Positions 17,319-25,308 of a DNA stretch of 64,000 nt are shown in pieces. Origin of the DNA: Aestuariibaculum sp. M13. Lineage in GTDB: Bacteria; Bacteroidota; Bacteroidia; Flavobacteriales; Flavobacteriaceae. Both the position numbers and the translations under genes were made by a program. Numbering within the stretch: the first letter of the stretch is position 1; every line of letters begins with the position of its first letter. The notes under the pieces were generated by a model. It was not told the DNA's origin and searched no databases. It saw nothing but the letters and a program-made list of their open reading frames with translations. The stretch lies in NCBI RefSeq assembly GCF_024723255.1, contig NZ_JANIAC010000003.1, positions 372,001 through 436,000 of the forward strand, in the 5' to 3' direction.

Positions 17319-17406
17319 GGTGTTGTTGTTTGTTTTAGTTTGTAGTTGGTAAATAGAATAAAATCTATTGCGTAGCTAAGTTGCTCGCATTGAAGGTCAG
17401 GGTTAA

Positions 17407-17423
17407 GGTATACGTTTTATACC
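17407..17423. promoter_or_regulatory. Perfect inverted repeat upstream of hsp20
   Basis: GGTATA-CGTTT-TATACC is a 6-bp perfect inverted repeat with a 5-bp spacer, 89 bp upstream of the Hsp20 start in an otherwise non-coding 211-bp interval shared with the sirtuin gene's 3' end. It is a candidate operator; no known heat-shock operator (such as CIRCE) is present. Confidence 0.4.
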
Positions 17424-17529
17424 ACGAGAGGATTCTAAAGATAATAATTAATATGAAAAAAACAAGTTAACAAACGTTAATGTTTCGTGTAAAAGTCTGT
17501 TATTTAGAGGTGTATGCTGTTGTAATCGA

Positions 17530-18210
17530 TTAAATAGCTAGTAAATCCAGAAAGATTTTTATGCCCTCTGTAGCATTTTGAGGTATAACGGTTAATTTAG
17601 AGTTATTACTAATACTAGGTTTAGGGTCTATGAAATAAGTATGTGTGTCTTGGGGAATATAATGTCTTAAACCAGCAGCTGGATAAACCTGCATTGAGGT
17701 ACCAATAATTAATAAGATATCGGCTGTTTCACAAATGCTTACAGCTTTTGGTATCATAGGGACATCTTCTCCAAACCAAACAATATGTGGTCGTAATTGA
17801 TACCCTTTTTTACATGTGTCACCTAATTTTAAGTCGGTTGTCCAGTCAATAATATCATCTTCGTAATAGGTGCTGCGCACTTTTAATAATTCACCATGTA
17901 AATGAATAACATTACTACTACCGGCGCGTTCGTGTAAATCATCAACATTTTGAGTAATGATAGACACCTTATAATGGCTTTCTAATTCAGCTAAGGTTTT
18001 GTGAGCCGTATTTGGTTTTACTTCGAAAAGTTGCTTTCGCCTTTGGTTGTAAAAATCTAAAACCAATTCCGGATTAGCCTCAAAGCCTTCAGGTGTTGCA
18101 ACTTCCATAATATCGTGTCCTTCCCAAAGTCCGTTTTCATCTCTAAAGGTTTTTATGCCGCTTTCGGCACTCATTCCTGCTCCTGTAAGTACAACGATGT
18201 GTTTTTTCAT
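17530..18210 (-). CDS. NAD-dependent protein deacylase (sirtuin class III, CobB-like)
   Basis: A 226-aa Sir2 enzyme. GAGMSAESGIKTFRD (about residues 10-24) binds NAD, TQNVDDLHERAG and VIHLHGEL carry the catalytic His, and RPHIVWFGE follows. FYNQRR supplies the Tyr and Arg that in CobB/SIRT5 recognise succinyl- or malonyl-lysine, so desuccinylation is likely. The zinc module seems lost: only one Cys (GDTCKKGYQL) is present where E. coli CobB has four. It is followed by the Hsp20 gene after 211 bp and is divergent from TrmH. Confidence 0.92.
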   Translation of the reverse strand: MKKHIVVLTGAGMSAESGIKTFRDENGLWEGHDIMEVATPEGFEANPELVLDFYNQRRKQLFEVKPNTAHKTLAELESHYKVSIITQNVDDLHERAGSSNVIHLHGELLKVRSTYYEDDIIDWTTDLKLGDTCKKGYQLRPHIVWFGEDVPMIPKAVSICETADILLIIGTSMQVYPAAGLRHYIPQDTHTYFIDPKPSISNNSKLTVIPQNATEGIKIFLDLLAI

Positions 18211-18262
18211 TTAAAGAATAATTACTGAATGAAGGTTATGAATATTCGTGGTATAAATTTAT

Positions 18263-18270
18263 TAATTTTG
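18263..18270 (+). promoter_or_regulatory. Bacteroidota -7 element directly before trmH-like gene
   Basis: TAATTTTG matches TAnnTTTG and ends 4 bp before the ATG at 18275, predicting a leaderless or nearly leaderless mRNA. Confidence 0.5.
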
Positions 18271-18274
18271 GCGC

Positions 18275-18928
18275 ATGATAGATGAAAAACTTTTAGAGTA
18301 TTTAGAAACGTATTTAACCGATTCTCGCCGTGAAAAATTCCATAAAGTATTAGAACAACGTACCAAGCATTTTACAGTAGCTACAGAGGACGTGTATCAA
18401 TTGCATAATACCAGTGCTGTTATTCGCAGTTGTGATGTATTTGGAATACAGGAAGTGAATATTGTTGAGGAACGAAACTCTAAGCGTATAGATCGCGAGA
18501 TTGCAATGGGGGCTCAAAAATGGGTCGATTTAAACCGATATCATACCGTTAAGGATTGCATAACCGATTTAAAAGAGAAAGGCTATCAAATTGTAGCTAC
18601 AACACCTCACACCAACGATTGTGAGTTACATGAATTCGATGCCACTAAAAAGTCTTGCTTTTTCTTTGGTAGAGAAACCGAAGGTTTATCAGATGAGGTT
18701 TTAAATGCTGCCGATAGTTATTTAAAAATACCTATGTATGGCTTTACAGAAAGTTTAAATATTTCGGTTAGTGCGGCAATCATTCTTCAGCATGTTACCA
18801 CGAAATTAAAGCATAGTGATATTGACTGGCAATTAACCGAACAGGAAAAACTTGAAAAACGTTTAGATTGGGTTAAAAAAACTATTAAAAGTTACGATGA
18901 TATTGTAGCACGTTATTACCAGGATTAA
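18275..18928 (+). CDS. trmH: SpoU-family tRNA (guanosine-2'-O)-methyltransferase, TrmH-like
   Basis: A 217-aa SPOUT-fold enzyme. NTSAVIRSCDVFGIQEV is the N-terminal substrate part, and the trefoil-knot motifs are CFFFGRETEGLSDEVLNAAD and LKIPMYGFTESLNISVSAAI, which form the SAM site. Size and sequence match TrmH, which methylates the 2'-OH of G18 in the tRNA D-loop. A C-terminal basic helical extension (EKLEKRLDWVKKTIKSYDDI) resembles that of TrmH rather than rRNA methyltransferases RlmB. The stop overlaps the convergent gene at 18925. Confidence 0.9.
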   Translation: MIDEKLLEYLETYLTDSRREKFHKVLEQRTKHFTVATEDVYQLHNTSAVIRSCDVFGIQEVNIVEERNSKRIDREIAMGAQKWVDLNRYHTVKDCITDLKEKGYQIVATTPHTNDCELHEFDATKKSCFFFGRETEGLSDEVLNAADSYLKIPMYGFTESLNISVSAAIILQHVTTKLKHSDIDWQLTEQEKLEKRLDWVKKTIKSYDDIVARYYQD

Positions 18929-19671
18929 TCTTTTATTAGGATACGATCTGTCTCGGCAATATATTTTTTAAATTCTCTGCTAAATTTTATTAAACTATCT
19001 AATAGTATCATTTTGTTTTCAGGTTTCAGAAGGTTATCATTTAGTTTTTTGGTATCGCAATAATCGAAAAATAGCGGAATGTTTTTTCTTTCAATATTTA
19101 AATCATTTACCAGTAGATTTTCAGTGAAAACCGAATTTGTATTAAATAAAGCGTAAAAGTTTTTATAGGTTATAGGAACGGGAGGAGTATCTTTCATTTT
19201 TTTTGATTTAAACAAATCTTTAAAGAAATCTATTAGCAAAGTTAAATCACCTCGCGGGTTAGGAGGTGGGCTGTATAAATGTGGTCTGTTTTTTATGTCG
19301 TTAGCAATTTGCATTGCAAGATTGGCCTGGTATTTATTAGGATTGAATTTAGGAGTATTACTCAGGTTTACTGTACCAAGAGTGTTTACCTGTGTTTTAA
19401 GTTCTATAACATTAGTTATTTTAAAATGCTTGTCTTCTACAATAAGTTGTTGAGGTTTATAAAACGCTGATGAAAATAGGAGGGTATCTTTTGTAGAAGC
19501 TTCAATAGTAAAATCTCCTTCTTCGTTTGTATAAGTGTAGTTTTTGGTTGTGAGATTAAAAACACCAATATTTTTAGCGGTAGATTTTTCGTTATAGATC
19601 TTTCCCTTTATGTTTTGCGCTGATATGGAGAAGGAAAAGATAAAAAGGAATATCCAGGTAAAGTTATTCAT
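18925..19671 (-). CDS. Carboxypeptidase-regulatory-like domain protein
   Basis: The frame begins with GTG at 19677, but the ATG at 19671 (MNNFTWIFLF) starts the signal peptide directly, giving 248 aa. After the signal (ending ISAQ, about residue 18) there is a CarboxypepD_reg-like beta-sandwich (about 20-95: KGKIYNEKSTAKNIGVFNLT, then DFTIEASTKDTLLFSS). A mainly helical C-terminal domain of about 130 residues follows, of unknown type. It is a distant paralogue of the next gene upstream at 19832. Such short proteins are exported in Bacteroidota; the function is unknown. Confidence 0.78.
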   Translation of the reverse strand: MNNFTWIFLFIFSFSISAQNIKGKIYNEKSTAKNIGVFNLTTKNYTYTNEEGDFTIEASTKDTLLFSSAFYKPQQLIVEDKHFKITNVIELKTQVNTLGTVNLSNTPKFNPNKYQANLAMQIANDIKNRPHLYSPPPNPRGDLTLLIDFFKDLFKSKKMKDTPPVPITYKNFYALFNTNSVFTENLLVNDLNIERKNIPLFFDYCDTKKLNDNLLKPENKMILLDSLIKFSREFKKYIAETDRILIKD

Positions 19672-19787
19672 AAACACGGTTTGTAAGTTAATTCGTGTTT
19701 AAATTATGGTTTTGTAAGTTTTCCTTAATGTCTTTTGGGAAATTTTAACGTTCTAGTTAACAATTATTTAGGTTTTTTTGAAATAAA

Positions 19788-19812
19788 AAAGGAAGCACTA
19801 AGCTTCCTTTAT
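19788..19812 (-). terminator. Intrinsic terminator
   Basis: A 9-bp perfect stem (aaaggaagc at 19788-19796, gcttccttt at 19802-19810) with a 5-nt loop, 20 bp after the stop of the gene at 19832-20596. Its A tract on the plus strand becomes the T tract for the minus-strand transcript. Confidence 0.75.
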
Positions 19813-19831
19813 TGGTTTATGTTTTAGTTGT

Positions 19832-20596
19832 TTAACGTTCTCGGTTTAACAACTTGTATTCTTCATAGCATTCGCTAATGGCATCCAGAATTTGAAGGTC
19901 GTTAGCGGTTTGTATAAACTCTTTCGAGTAGTTACACTGGCTCACAATTTCATCTAAATCAACACGATCTATATTCAGCAAAGCGGTAAGCATTTCTCTG
20001 TCGAAACGCGATGCCAGAAGGTTTCGTATTTCGTCGTCCTGCTTCATCTTTTTAAGTTTTCGCATTTCGTTTGGTTTTTTACCAAACACACGATGTAAAA
20101 AGTCGGCTGGATTAAAAATAGAACCTACAATTTTAGATAAGGTTCCTGCGGAGTTTGCTTCGTAGCCGGTACTCGGTAGTCCGGAAATCTGATATCTGTA
20201 GTTGTCGTTAATTACAGGAACCTGCTTCACATCGACCTCTAAATACCCTGTTAATTTTAACTGGTTAACCACAACCTCTTCAAGTGCTAGTGCTAATTCG
20301 GTTAACTCTATGGTTGCCGAACCAAACCTGAGCCAGTCATTGGTAACACGAACTTTAATAGATTTAAAACCTAAATACGACAAATGTAAGGTGTCATTAG
20401 GTTTAGCGTTAATTTCAAATTCCCCTTGCTTGTTTGTTGCTGTACCTATAACTTGATTCAGGTTTACGATGTTTACATTTTCAAGAGGTTTACCATCAGA
20501 AGAATTAACTACTACTCCTAAAGCCTTTTCGGCTTCCTGTGCTATACTAACAGTTGAAAAAACTAGTAAAAAGAAAAGTAGTAGGTAATTTTTCAT
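19832..20596 (-). CDS. Carboxypeptidase-regulatory-like domain protein (paralogue)
   Basis: A 254-aa protein: signal peptide ending VSIAQ (about residue 19), then a CarboxypepD_reg-like domain (about 24-105: GVVVNSSDGKPLENVNIVNL, TATNKQGEFEINAKPNDTLHLSYLGF). The ALEEVVVNQLKLTG stretch resembles the start of a SusC TonB box, but there is no plug or barrel. The last 130 residues are helical and charged. It shares domain order with its neighbour at 18925 and is separated from it by a terminator. It may be a domain-only relative of TonB-dependent receptors. Function unknown. Confidence 0.8.
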   Translation of the reverse strand: MKNYLLLFFLLVFSTVSIAQEAEKALGVVVNSSDGKPLENVNIVNLNQVIGTATNKQGEFEINAKPNDTLHLSYLGFKSIKVRVTNDWLRFGSATIELTELALALEEVVVNQLKLTGYLEVDVKQVPVINDNYRYQISGLPSTGYEANSAGTLSKIVGSIFNPADFLHRVFGKKPNEMRKLKKMKQDDEIRNLLASRFDREMLTALLNIDRVDLDEIVSQCNYSKEFIQTANDLQILDAISECYEEYKLLNRER

Positions 20597-20725
20597 GTAA
20601 ATTAAATAACGCTTATTCGTTTATAAAAGTACTAAACTAATGAATAAAATAAGGCGTCAGTAATTTTTTTTGACTTAAAATTAACAAAAGACTTCTTTCT
20701 AGGATAAAGTTTAAAAGATGATAAA

Positions 20726-20780
20726 AAAAAGACCAAAAATGAAATAACTTAGTTTTCGTTTTTGGTCTTTTTAGCTTTTT
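20726..20780. terminator. Intrinsic terminator of the DEAD-box gene
   Basis: A 14-bp stem (20726-20739 with 20759-20772) built around GACCAAAAA and TTTTTGGTC, with a 19-nt loop and T-rich ends on both strands. It lies 16 bp after the helicase stop codon. Confidence 0.8.
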
Positions 20781-20787
20781 TATAAAA

Positions 20788-22596
20788 TTAACGTCTTGAG
20801 CGTCTAGGTCTTGAGATGTTTGATTTAGAATCACCTTCAGAACGTTTTCTTGGTTTTCCAGATCTTTCACCATTTGAAGCTTTGAAATCTCCAGAACGTC
20901 TTGGACGACCCTCTTTATTTCCGCCACGTCTTTCGCCGCCTTTAGAACCAGAACGTTTTTTTCCATCGCGCCTTCCGCCGCCACCGCGGTTTTCAGAAAC
21001 TTCAACATTAACAAAGCGTCCTTCGTGTTTAAAGTCGGTAAAATGTGCTAATACCTGTTCTCTAAGTTCATTTTCGGTATTAAAGAAAGAGAAACTGTCT
21101 TTAGTTTCCACTTTAAAGATATCATCTCTACCAAGACTTAATTGCTCTTTTAAGAAGTCTTTTAACTTCATCCAGTCGAAACCATCTTTAGAACCAACGT
21201 TGATAAAGTAACGTGTAGAATCGTTTTTACCGCCTCTATATTCACGTTCGCTTTCATCTCTGTTACTGCCTTCAGAAACATTAAGATCCTTTGATTTTTG
21301 ATAGTAATTGAAGAAACGTGTAAATTCTACAGAGAAAACTTTCTTAATCAATTCTTCTTTAGTGGTATCTTCAAATAATTCATTAATACTGGTTAAGTAT
21401 TTATCAATCTCGTGGTTGATTTCAGTATTATGAATTTTGTTAGCAAGCGACATTAACTGCACTTCACAAATTTCCATTCCGTTTGGAATATCTTTTTTAA
21501 GGAAGTCTTTTTTAATGATACGCTCGATACTTTTTATTTTACGAACCTCACTTTTTGAAACGATAACCATAGATACCCCGGTTTTACCAGCACGTCCGGT
21601 ACGACCAGAACGGTGGGTATAGGTTTCTACTTCGTCAGGTAATTGGTAGTTGATTACGTGAGTTACATCGTCAACATCAATACCACGAGCAGCTACATCG
21701 GTAGCAACTAGCATTTGAATCTGGTTTTTACGGAAGGCGTTCATAACCAAATCACGTTGGTTCTGACTTAAATCACCGTGTAAAGCACCTGCGTTGTATC
21801 CGTCTTCAATAAGTTGTTCTGCTACTTTTTGAGTATCTCTTTTAGTACGACAGAATACTACTGAGAAAATATCAGGGTTCGCATCGGCTAAACGTTTTAA
21901 AGCCTGGTAACGGTCTCTGGCGTTTACTAAATAGTATTCGTGAGAAACGTTGTTAGAACTTTCATTTTTGTTACCCACAGTAATTTCGTGCGGGTTGTGC
22001 ATAAAGTCTTTTGCAATGGCAGCAACCTCTCTTGGCATGGTTGCCGAGAATAACCAGGTACTTTTATCAGCCGGTGTGTGCGATAAAATATCGTTGATGT
22101 CTTCTTTGAAACCCATGTTTAACATTTCATCAGCTTCATCTAAAACTGAATATTCAATTTTAGTGATATCAACCAGGTTACGGCTAATCATATCTTTCAT
22201 ACGACCAGGCGTTGCTACAATAATTTGCGCACCACGTTTAATGTCTCTGGCTTGGTCGGTAATACTTGCACCACCGTAAACCGCTACAACATTAAGTCCG
22301 TTGCAGTATTTACCGTATGCTTTTAATTCGTTTGTAATTTGTAAACAAAGCTCACGTGTAGGTGATAAAATTAAACCTTGTGTTGTACGGCTGTTTACAT
22401 CTATTTTTTGAAGCATTGGAAAACCAAAAGCAGCCGTTTTACCGGTACCGGTTTGTGCTAAAGCTACTAAATCGCCTTCCGATTGTAATAAAAGCGGAAT
22501 TGCTTTTTCTTGAACTTCACTTGGTTTTTCAAAACCTAAATCTGTAATTGCTTGTAATAGGTCGTTATTAAGACCTAAATCATGAAATGTGCTCAT
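20788..22596 (-). CDS. DEAD-box ATP-dependent RNA helicase with DbpA-type RNA-binding domain
   Basis: A 602-aa enzyme. The motifs in order are: Q motif PSEVQEKAIP, motif I AQTGTGKT (about 45-52), PTRELCLQI, TPGRM, DEAD (about 154-157), SATMP, then the second RecA domain with VATDVAARGIDV and HRSGRTGRAGKTG. At about 460-540 there is a DbpA RNA-binding domain (FINVGSKDGFDW), and the last 55 residues are a basic Gly/Arg/Ser-rich tail. It resembles CsdA/DeaD helicases of ribosome assembly and cold adaptation. It has a TAnnTTTG promoter element and a structured leader of about 120 nt, which suggests post-transcriptional control, as in cold-shock helicases. Confidence 0.93.
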   Translation of the reverse strand: MSTFHDLGLNNDLLQAITDLGFEKPSEVQEKAIPLLLQSEGDLVALAQTGTGKTAAFGFPMLQKIDVNSRTTQGLILSPTRELCLQITNELKAYGKYCNGLNVVAVYGGASITDQARDIKRGAQIIVATPGRMKDMISRNLVDITKIEYSVLDEADEMLNMGFKEDINDILSHTPADKSTWLFSATMPREVAAIAKDFMHNPHEITVGNKNESSNNVSHEYYLVNARDRYQALKRLADANPDIFSVVFCRTKRDTQKVAEQLIEDGYNAGALHGDLSQNQRDLVMNAFRKNQIQMLVATDVAARGIDVDDVTHVINYQLPDEVETYTHRSGRTGRAGKTGVSMVIVSKSEVRKIKSIERIIKKDFLKKDIPNGMEICEVQLMSLANKIHNTEINHEIDKYLTSINELFEDTTKEELIKKVFSVEFTRFFNYYQKSKDLNVSEGSNRDESEREYRGGKNDSTRYFINVGSKDGFDWMKLKDFLKEQLSLGRDDIFKVETKDSFSFFNTENELREQVLAHFTDFKHEGRFVNVEVSENRGGGGRRDGKKRSGSKGGERRGGNKEGRPRRSGDFKASNGERSGKPRKRSEGDSKSNISRPRRSRR

Positions 22597-22718
22597 TCTT
22601 TTTTATAAGTATTCGATTATGTTATGTGGTGTTACATAAGAAGAGAATCGACATACTTAAACCTAAACTTCCAGTAACACATCCCCACTCTGAGGAATCT
22701 CACCCTTTCGGGATTTCA
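22597..22718 (-). ncRNA. Candidate structured 5' leader RNA of the DEAD-box helicase
   Basis: Read on the minus strand, the leader between the predicted start site (about 22718) and the ATG can form several perfect helices. CCC-GAAA-GGG (22712-22703) is followed by TGAG-ATTC-CTCA (22702-22691). AAGTAT/CGATT (22658-22646) pairs with AATCG/ATACTT (22618-22607). Inside that, TTATGT-AACACC-ACATAA (22639-22622) forms a hairpin whose loop is complementary to GTGTT at 22680-22676, a possible pseudoknot. ATCCC at 22714 can alternatively pair with GGGAT at 22681-22685. It is not a class I recognise. Confidence 0.5.
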
Positions 22719-22723
22719 AGCGG

Positions 22724-22752
22724 CAAAGATAGGCTTTTTATTTAAATAGCAA
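22724..22752 (-). promoter_or_regulatory. Promoter of the DEAD-box helicase gene
   Basis: The minus strand has TTG (22752-22750), an 18-bp spacer and TATCTTTG (22731-22724), matching the Bacteroidota pattern TTG-N17-23-TAnnTTTG. Transcription should begin near 22718, leaving a leader of about 120 nt. Confidence 0.65.
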
Positions 22753-22810
22753 TCGACGCGCCATGTCGTGCGGTATTAATTATTCGTTAAATGTTAAGTG
22801 TTTTCTTTGT

Positions 22811-23716
22811 TTATAGGATGTTTAAAGAGATTTCGCTTTGAATTAGGGCGAGTATTTTGTTAAGGATGGGGTTGCGGTTATCGGTATTCCAAACAGCAGA
22901 AAGTATGGTGCGCTGCGGAATTTTATCTAATTCAATAAATTTAATAGATGAAATTGAATGGTTTTGAAGCGATTTCGGAACGATTGAAATACCGAAGTTG
23001 TTTTCAACCAGTTTATAAATAGAATCGGCATGAATGGTATTGTGCGATACTAAAGGAGAAAACCCACTGTTATGAAATATGTCCATCACGTTTTCATAGT
23101 AAGAAGAACTGTATTCCGGATCGAAAAGAATAAAAGGTTCATCTTTTAATTGTGACAGGTTTTCGAAGTTCTTGTTATTTATATGATGGTCTTTTGGTAA
23201 TACTAAACAAAACGGTTCTTTTAAAACGGGAGTTGACATCAATCCTTTAGGGATGCGTTCCAGACGCACAAAACCAATATCAATATCTTGCGCTATTAAG
23301 CCTTCAATTTGTTTGTTATTGTCCATTTCCTTTAAACTAAACAGAATATTGGGATGTGATTTTGTGAATTTCAAAAGTAAATCAGGGATAATATGTTGCA
23401 TCGCCGAACCAACGTAACCAAAATTAAGCTGGCCATCTTTACCTTCTTCCAGTAATTTAGCGTGATGCAAAATACCATCTAAACTCTTCAGGTTTTTCGA
23501 AAGCTCCTCCTTTAAATAGATGCCGGCAGACGTGAGTTTCACCTGTCGGTTGTGTCGGTCAAACAGTTTTACTTCCAAACCATCTTCCATTTCTTTGATT
23601 TGTCGGCTTAATCCGGGTTGCGAAATGAATAGCTTTTCAGCAGCCTTTCTAAAGTGTAAAGTTTCAGCAACAGCGAGGAAATATTTTAGGTGTCTATATT
23701 CTAATTGATAACTCAT
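22811..23716 (-). CDS. LysR-family transcriptional regulator, divergent from hut
   Basis: A 301-aa LysR regulator. The N-terminal winged helix-turn-helix (about residues 5-65) reads LKYFLAVAETLHFRKAAEKL FISQPGLSRQIKEME, the classical LTTR pattern. The C-terminal co-inducer domain (about 92-295) has the usual two-lobe layout. It is transcribed away from hutH with 67 bp between the starts, the standard layout for an LTTR controlling its neighbour. It probably activates hutHUI in response to histidine or urocanate and represses itself. In enteric bacteria the hut repressor is instead the GntR-type HutC. Half-site repeats lie 5 bp upstream of its start. Confidence 0.92.
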   Translation of the reverse strand: MSYQLEYRHLKYFLAVAETLHFRKAAEKLFISQPGLSRQIKEMEDGLEVKLFDRHNRQVKLTSAGIYLKEELSKNLKSLDGILHHAKLLEEGKDGQLNFGYVGSAMQHIIPDLLLKFTKSHPNILFSLKEMDNNKQIEGLIAQDIDIGFVRLERIPKGLMSTPVLKEPFCLVLPKDHHINNKNFENLSQLKDEPFILFDPEYSSSYYENVMDIFHNSGFSPLVSHNTIHADSIYKLVENNFGISIVPKSLQNHSISSIKFIELDKIPQRTILSAVWNTDNRNPILNKILALIQSEISLNIL

Positions 23717-23720
23717 AGTT

Positions 23721-23748
23721 ATTATTTGTTAGCAATAATAGTATTATT
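23721..23748. promoter_or_regulatory. Candidate LysR operator between lysR and hutH
   Basis: Three half-sites in a row: ATTATT (23721-23726), AATAAT (23734-23739) and ATTATT (23743-23748), giving two overlapping perfect inverted repeats with 7-bp and 3-bp spacers. They lie 5 bp from the LysR start and about 20 bp upstream of the hutH -7 element, the expected position for autorepression and activation. Confidence 0.5.
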
Positions 23749-23766
23749 AGGTATCAAATTTATTGA

Positions 23767-23774
23767 TAATTTTG
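23767..23774 (+). promoter_or_regulatory. -7 element of the hut operon promoter
   Basis: TAATTTTG matches TAnnTTTG. No TTG lies at 17-23 bp upstream, consistent with an activator-dependent promoter. It is 9 bp before the first ATG at 23784 and 36 bp before the alternative ATG at 23811. Confidence 0.55.
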
Positions 23775-23783
23775 TAGAAATAA

Positions 23784-25301
23784 ATGAATATTCAACTTAA
23801 TAATATAAATATGTTTGTATACGGTGTTGATAAACTTACTGTAGATAAGGTACTTAACATAGCATCAGGAAAAATGAAGGGGGTATTAACCGATTATGCG
23901 ATTGCAAAGGTTAACGAATGTAGAGCGAAGGTAGAAGTTATGGCTAATTCCAGCAAGGCTGTATATGGTATAAATACCGGGTTTGGTCCTTTATGTGATG
24001 TTAAAATATCGCCTGAAGAAACCAGCTTACTTCAAAAGAATTTATTAATTACACACGCCGTAGGTGTGGGTAACCCGATTGATAAGGAATTGTCTAAAAT
24101 CATGCTGATTTGTAAAGTACATGCTTTAAGTCGCGGATTTTCAGGGATTCGTTTAAAGGTGATTGAACGTATTATCTATTTTATTGAAAACGATTTATTA
24201 CCAGTAGTTCCAGAGCAAGGTTCGGTGGGTGCTTCAGGTGATTTGGCGCCTTTATCACATTTATTTTTACCGTTATTTGGTGAAGGTGAATTTTGGATTG
24301 GTGATGATATTGTTCCTGCAAAACAGGTTTTAGAATCACATCATTTAGAACCTATCGAACTGGCTGCTAAGGAAGGTTTAGCCTTAATTAACGGAACACA
24401 ATTTATATTAGCGCATGCTATTAAAGGCTTGAAGAAAATGGAGTATCTGTTGGATTTAGCCGATGTTGCCGGAGCCATGAGTTTAGAAGGCTACCAGGGA
24501 AGTGCATCGCCTTTTAAAGAATTACTACACAGTATTCGTCCGTTTCAAGGGAATTTAGAAGTGGCAAAACGTATGCGTATGCTGTTTGAAGATTCCAATA
24601 ATATCAAGTCGCATGAAAACTGTGAGCGCGTTCAGGATCCGTATTCTATGCGCTGTATTCCACAGGTTCACGGGGCGTCAAGAAATGCGTATTATCATTT
24701 AAGTGAATTAGCCGAAATCGAGATGAATTCGGTAACCGATAACCCAATTGTACTAAGTGAAACCGAAGCTATTTCTGGAGGAAACTTCCACGGGCAACCG
24801 TTAGCGATGGCTTTAGATTATGCATCGATAGCTGCTTCAGAATTAGGAAATATCGCCGATAGACGTTGTTACTTATTATTAGAAGGAAAATTTGGTTTAC
24901 CACGATTATTGACTGCAAGTGGTGGATTAAACAGTGGTTTTATGATTCCGCAGTACACCACAGCGGCATTAGTAACCGAAAATAAATCGCTGTGTTTTCC
25001 TCCATCTGCAGATAGTGTTCCAACCTCTTTAGGTCAGGAAGATCATGTGTCGATGGGAAGCATTTCAGGGCGTAAGTTCAATCAGATATTAGGAAACATC
25101 GAAAAGATTTTAGCTATAGAGTTAATGTATGCCGCGCAGGCCATGGAATTCCGTCGCCCGAATACCTTCTCGGTTATCTTAGAGAAAAACTTCGCTATTA
25201 TTAGAAGTAAGGTCGCTAAGTTAGAAGAAGATCGTATTCTTAAAGATGATATTAATGCATTGATTCAGTTAGTAAAAACGCAGGCATTCATTGTAAAATA
25301 A
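23784..25301 (+). CDS. hutH: Histidine ammonia-lyase
   Basis: A 505-aa enzyme turning L-histidine into urocanate and ammonia, the first step of histidine use. GSVGASGDLAPLSH holds the Ala-Ser-Gly (about 150-152) that cyclises to the MIO cofactor. VYGINTGFGPL, the SLEGYQGSASPFKELLH region and the QEDHVSMGSISGRK stretch near residue 412 are family hallmarks. The start is uncertain: ATG at 23784 is only 9 bp after the -7 element, while the ATG at 23811 (MFVYGVDKLT) matches the usual family N-terminus. First gene of hutHUI, 7 bp before hutU. Confidence 0.95.
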   Translation: MNIQLNNINMFVYGVDKLTVDKVLNIASGKMKGVLTDYAIAKVNECRAKVEVMANSSKAVYGINTGFGPLCDVKISPEETSLLQKNLLITHAVGVGNPIDKELSKIMLICKVHALSRGFSGIRLKVIERIIYFIENDLLPVVPEQGSVGASGDLAPLSHLFLPLFGEGEFWIGDDIVPAKQVLESHHLEPIELAAKEGLALINGTQFILAHAIKGLKKMEYLLDLADVAGAMSLEGYQGSASPFKELLHSIRPFQGNLEVAKRMRMLFEDSNNIKSHENCERVQDPYSMRCIPQVHGASRNAYYHLSELAEIEMNSVTDNPIVLSETEAISGGNFHGQPLAMALDYASIAASELGNIADRRCYLLLEGKFGLPRLLTASGGLNSGFMIPQYTTAALVTENKSLCFPPSADSVPTSLGQEDHVSMGSISGRKFNQILGNIEKILAIELMYAAQAMEFRRPNTFSVILEKNFAIIRSKVAKLEEDRILKDDINALIQLVKTQAFIVK

Positions 25302-25308
25302 TCCAACT

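Noticed and set aside
20637-21014. 125-codon frame overlapping the DEAD-box gene's end
   Set aside because: It is a frame-shifted reading of the Gly/Arg-rich tail and crosses the terminator.
22597-22718. TPP, cobalamin or SAM riboswitch in the DEAD-box leader
   Set aside because: None of the conserved cores of these classes was found; the helices do not match their layouts.
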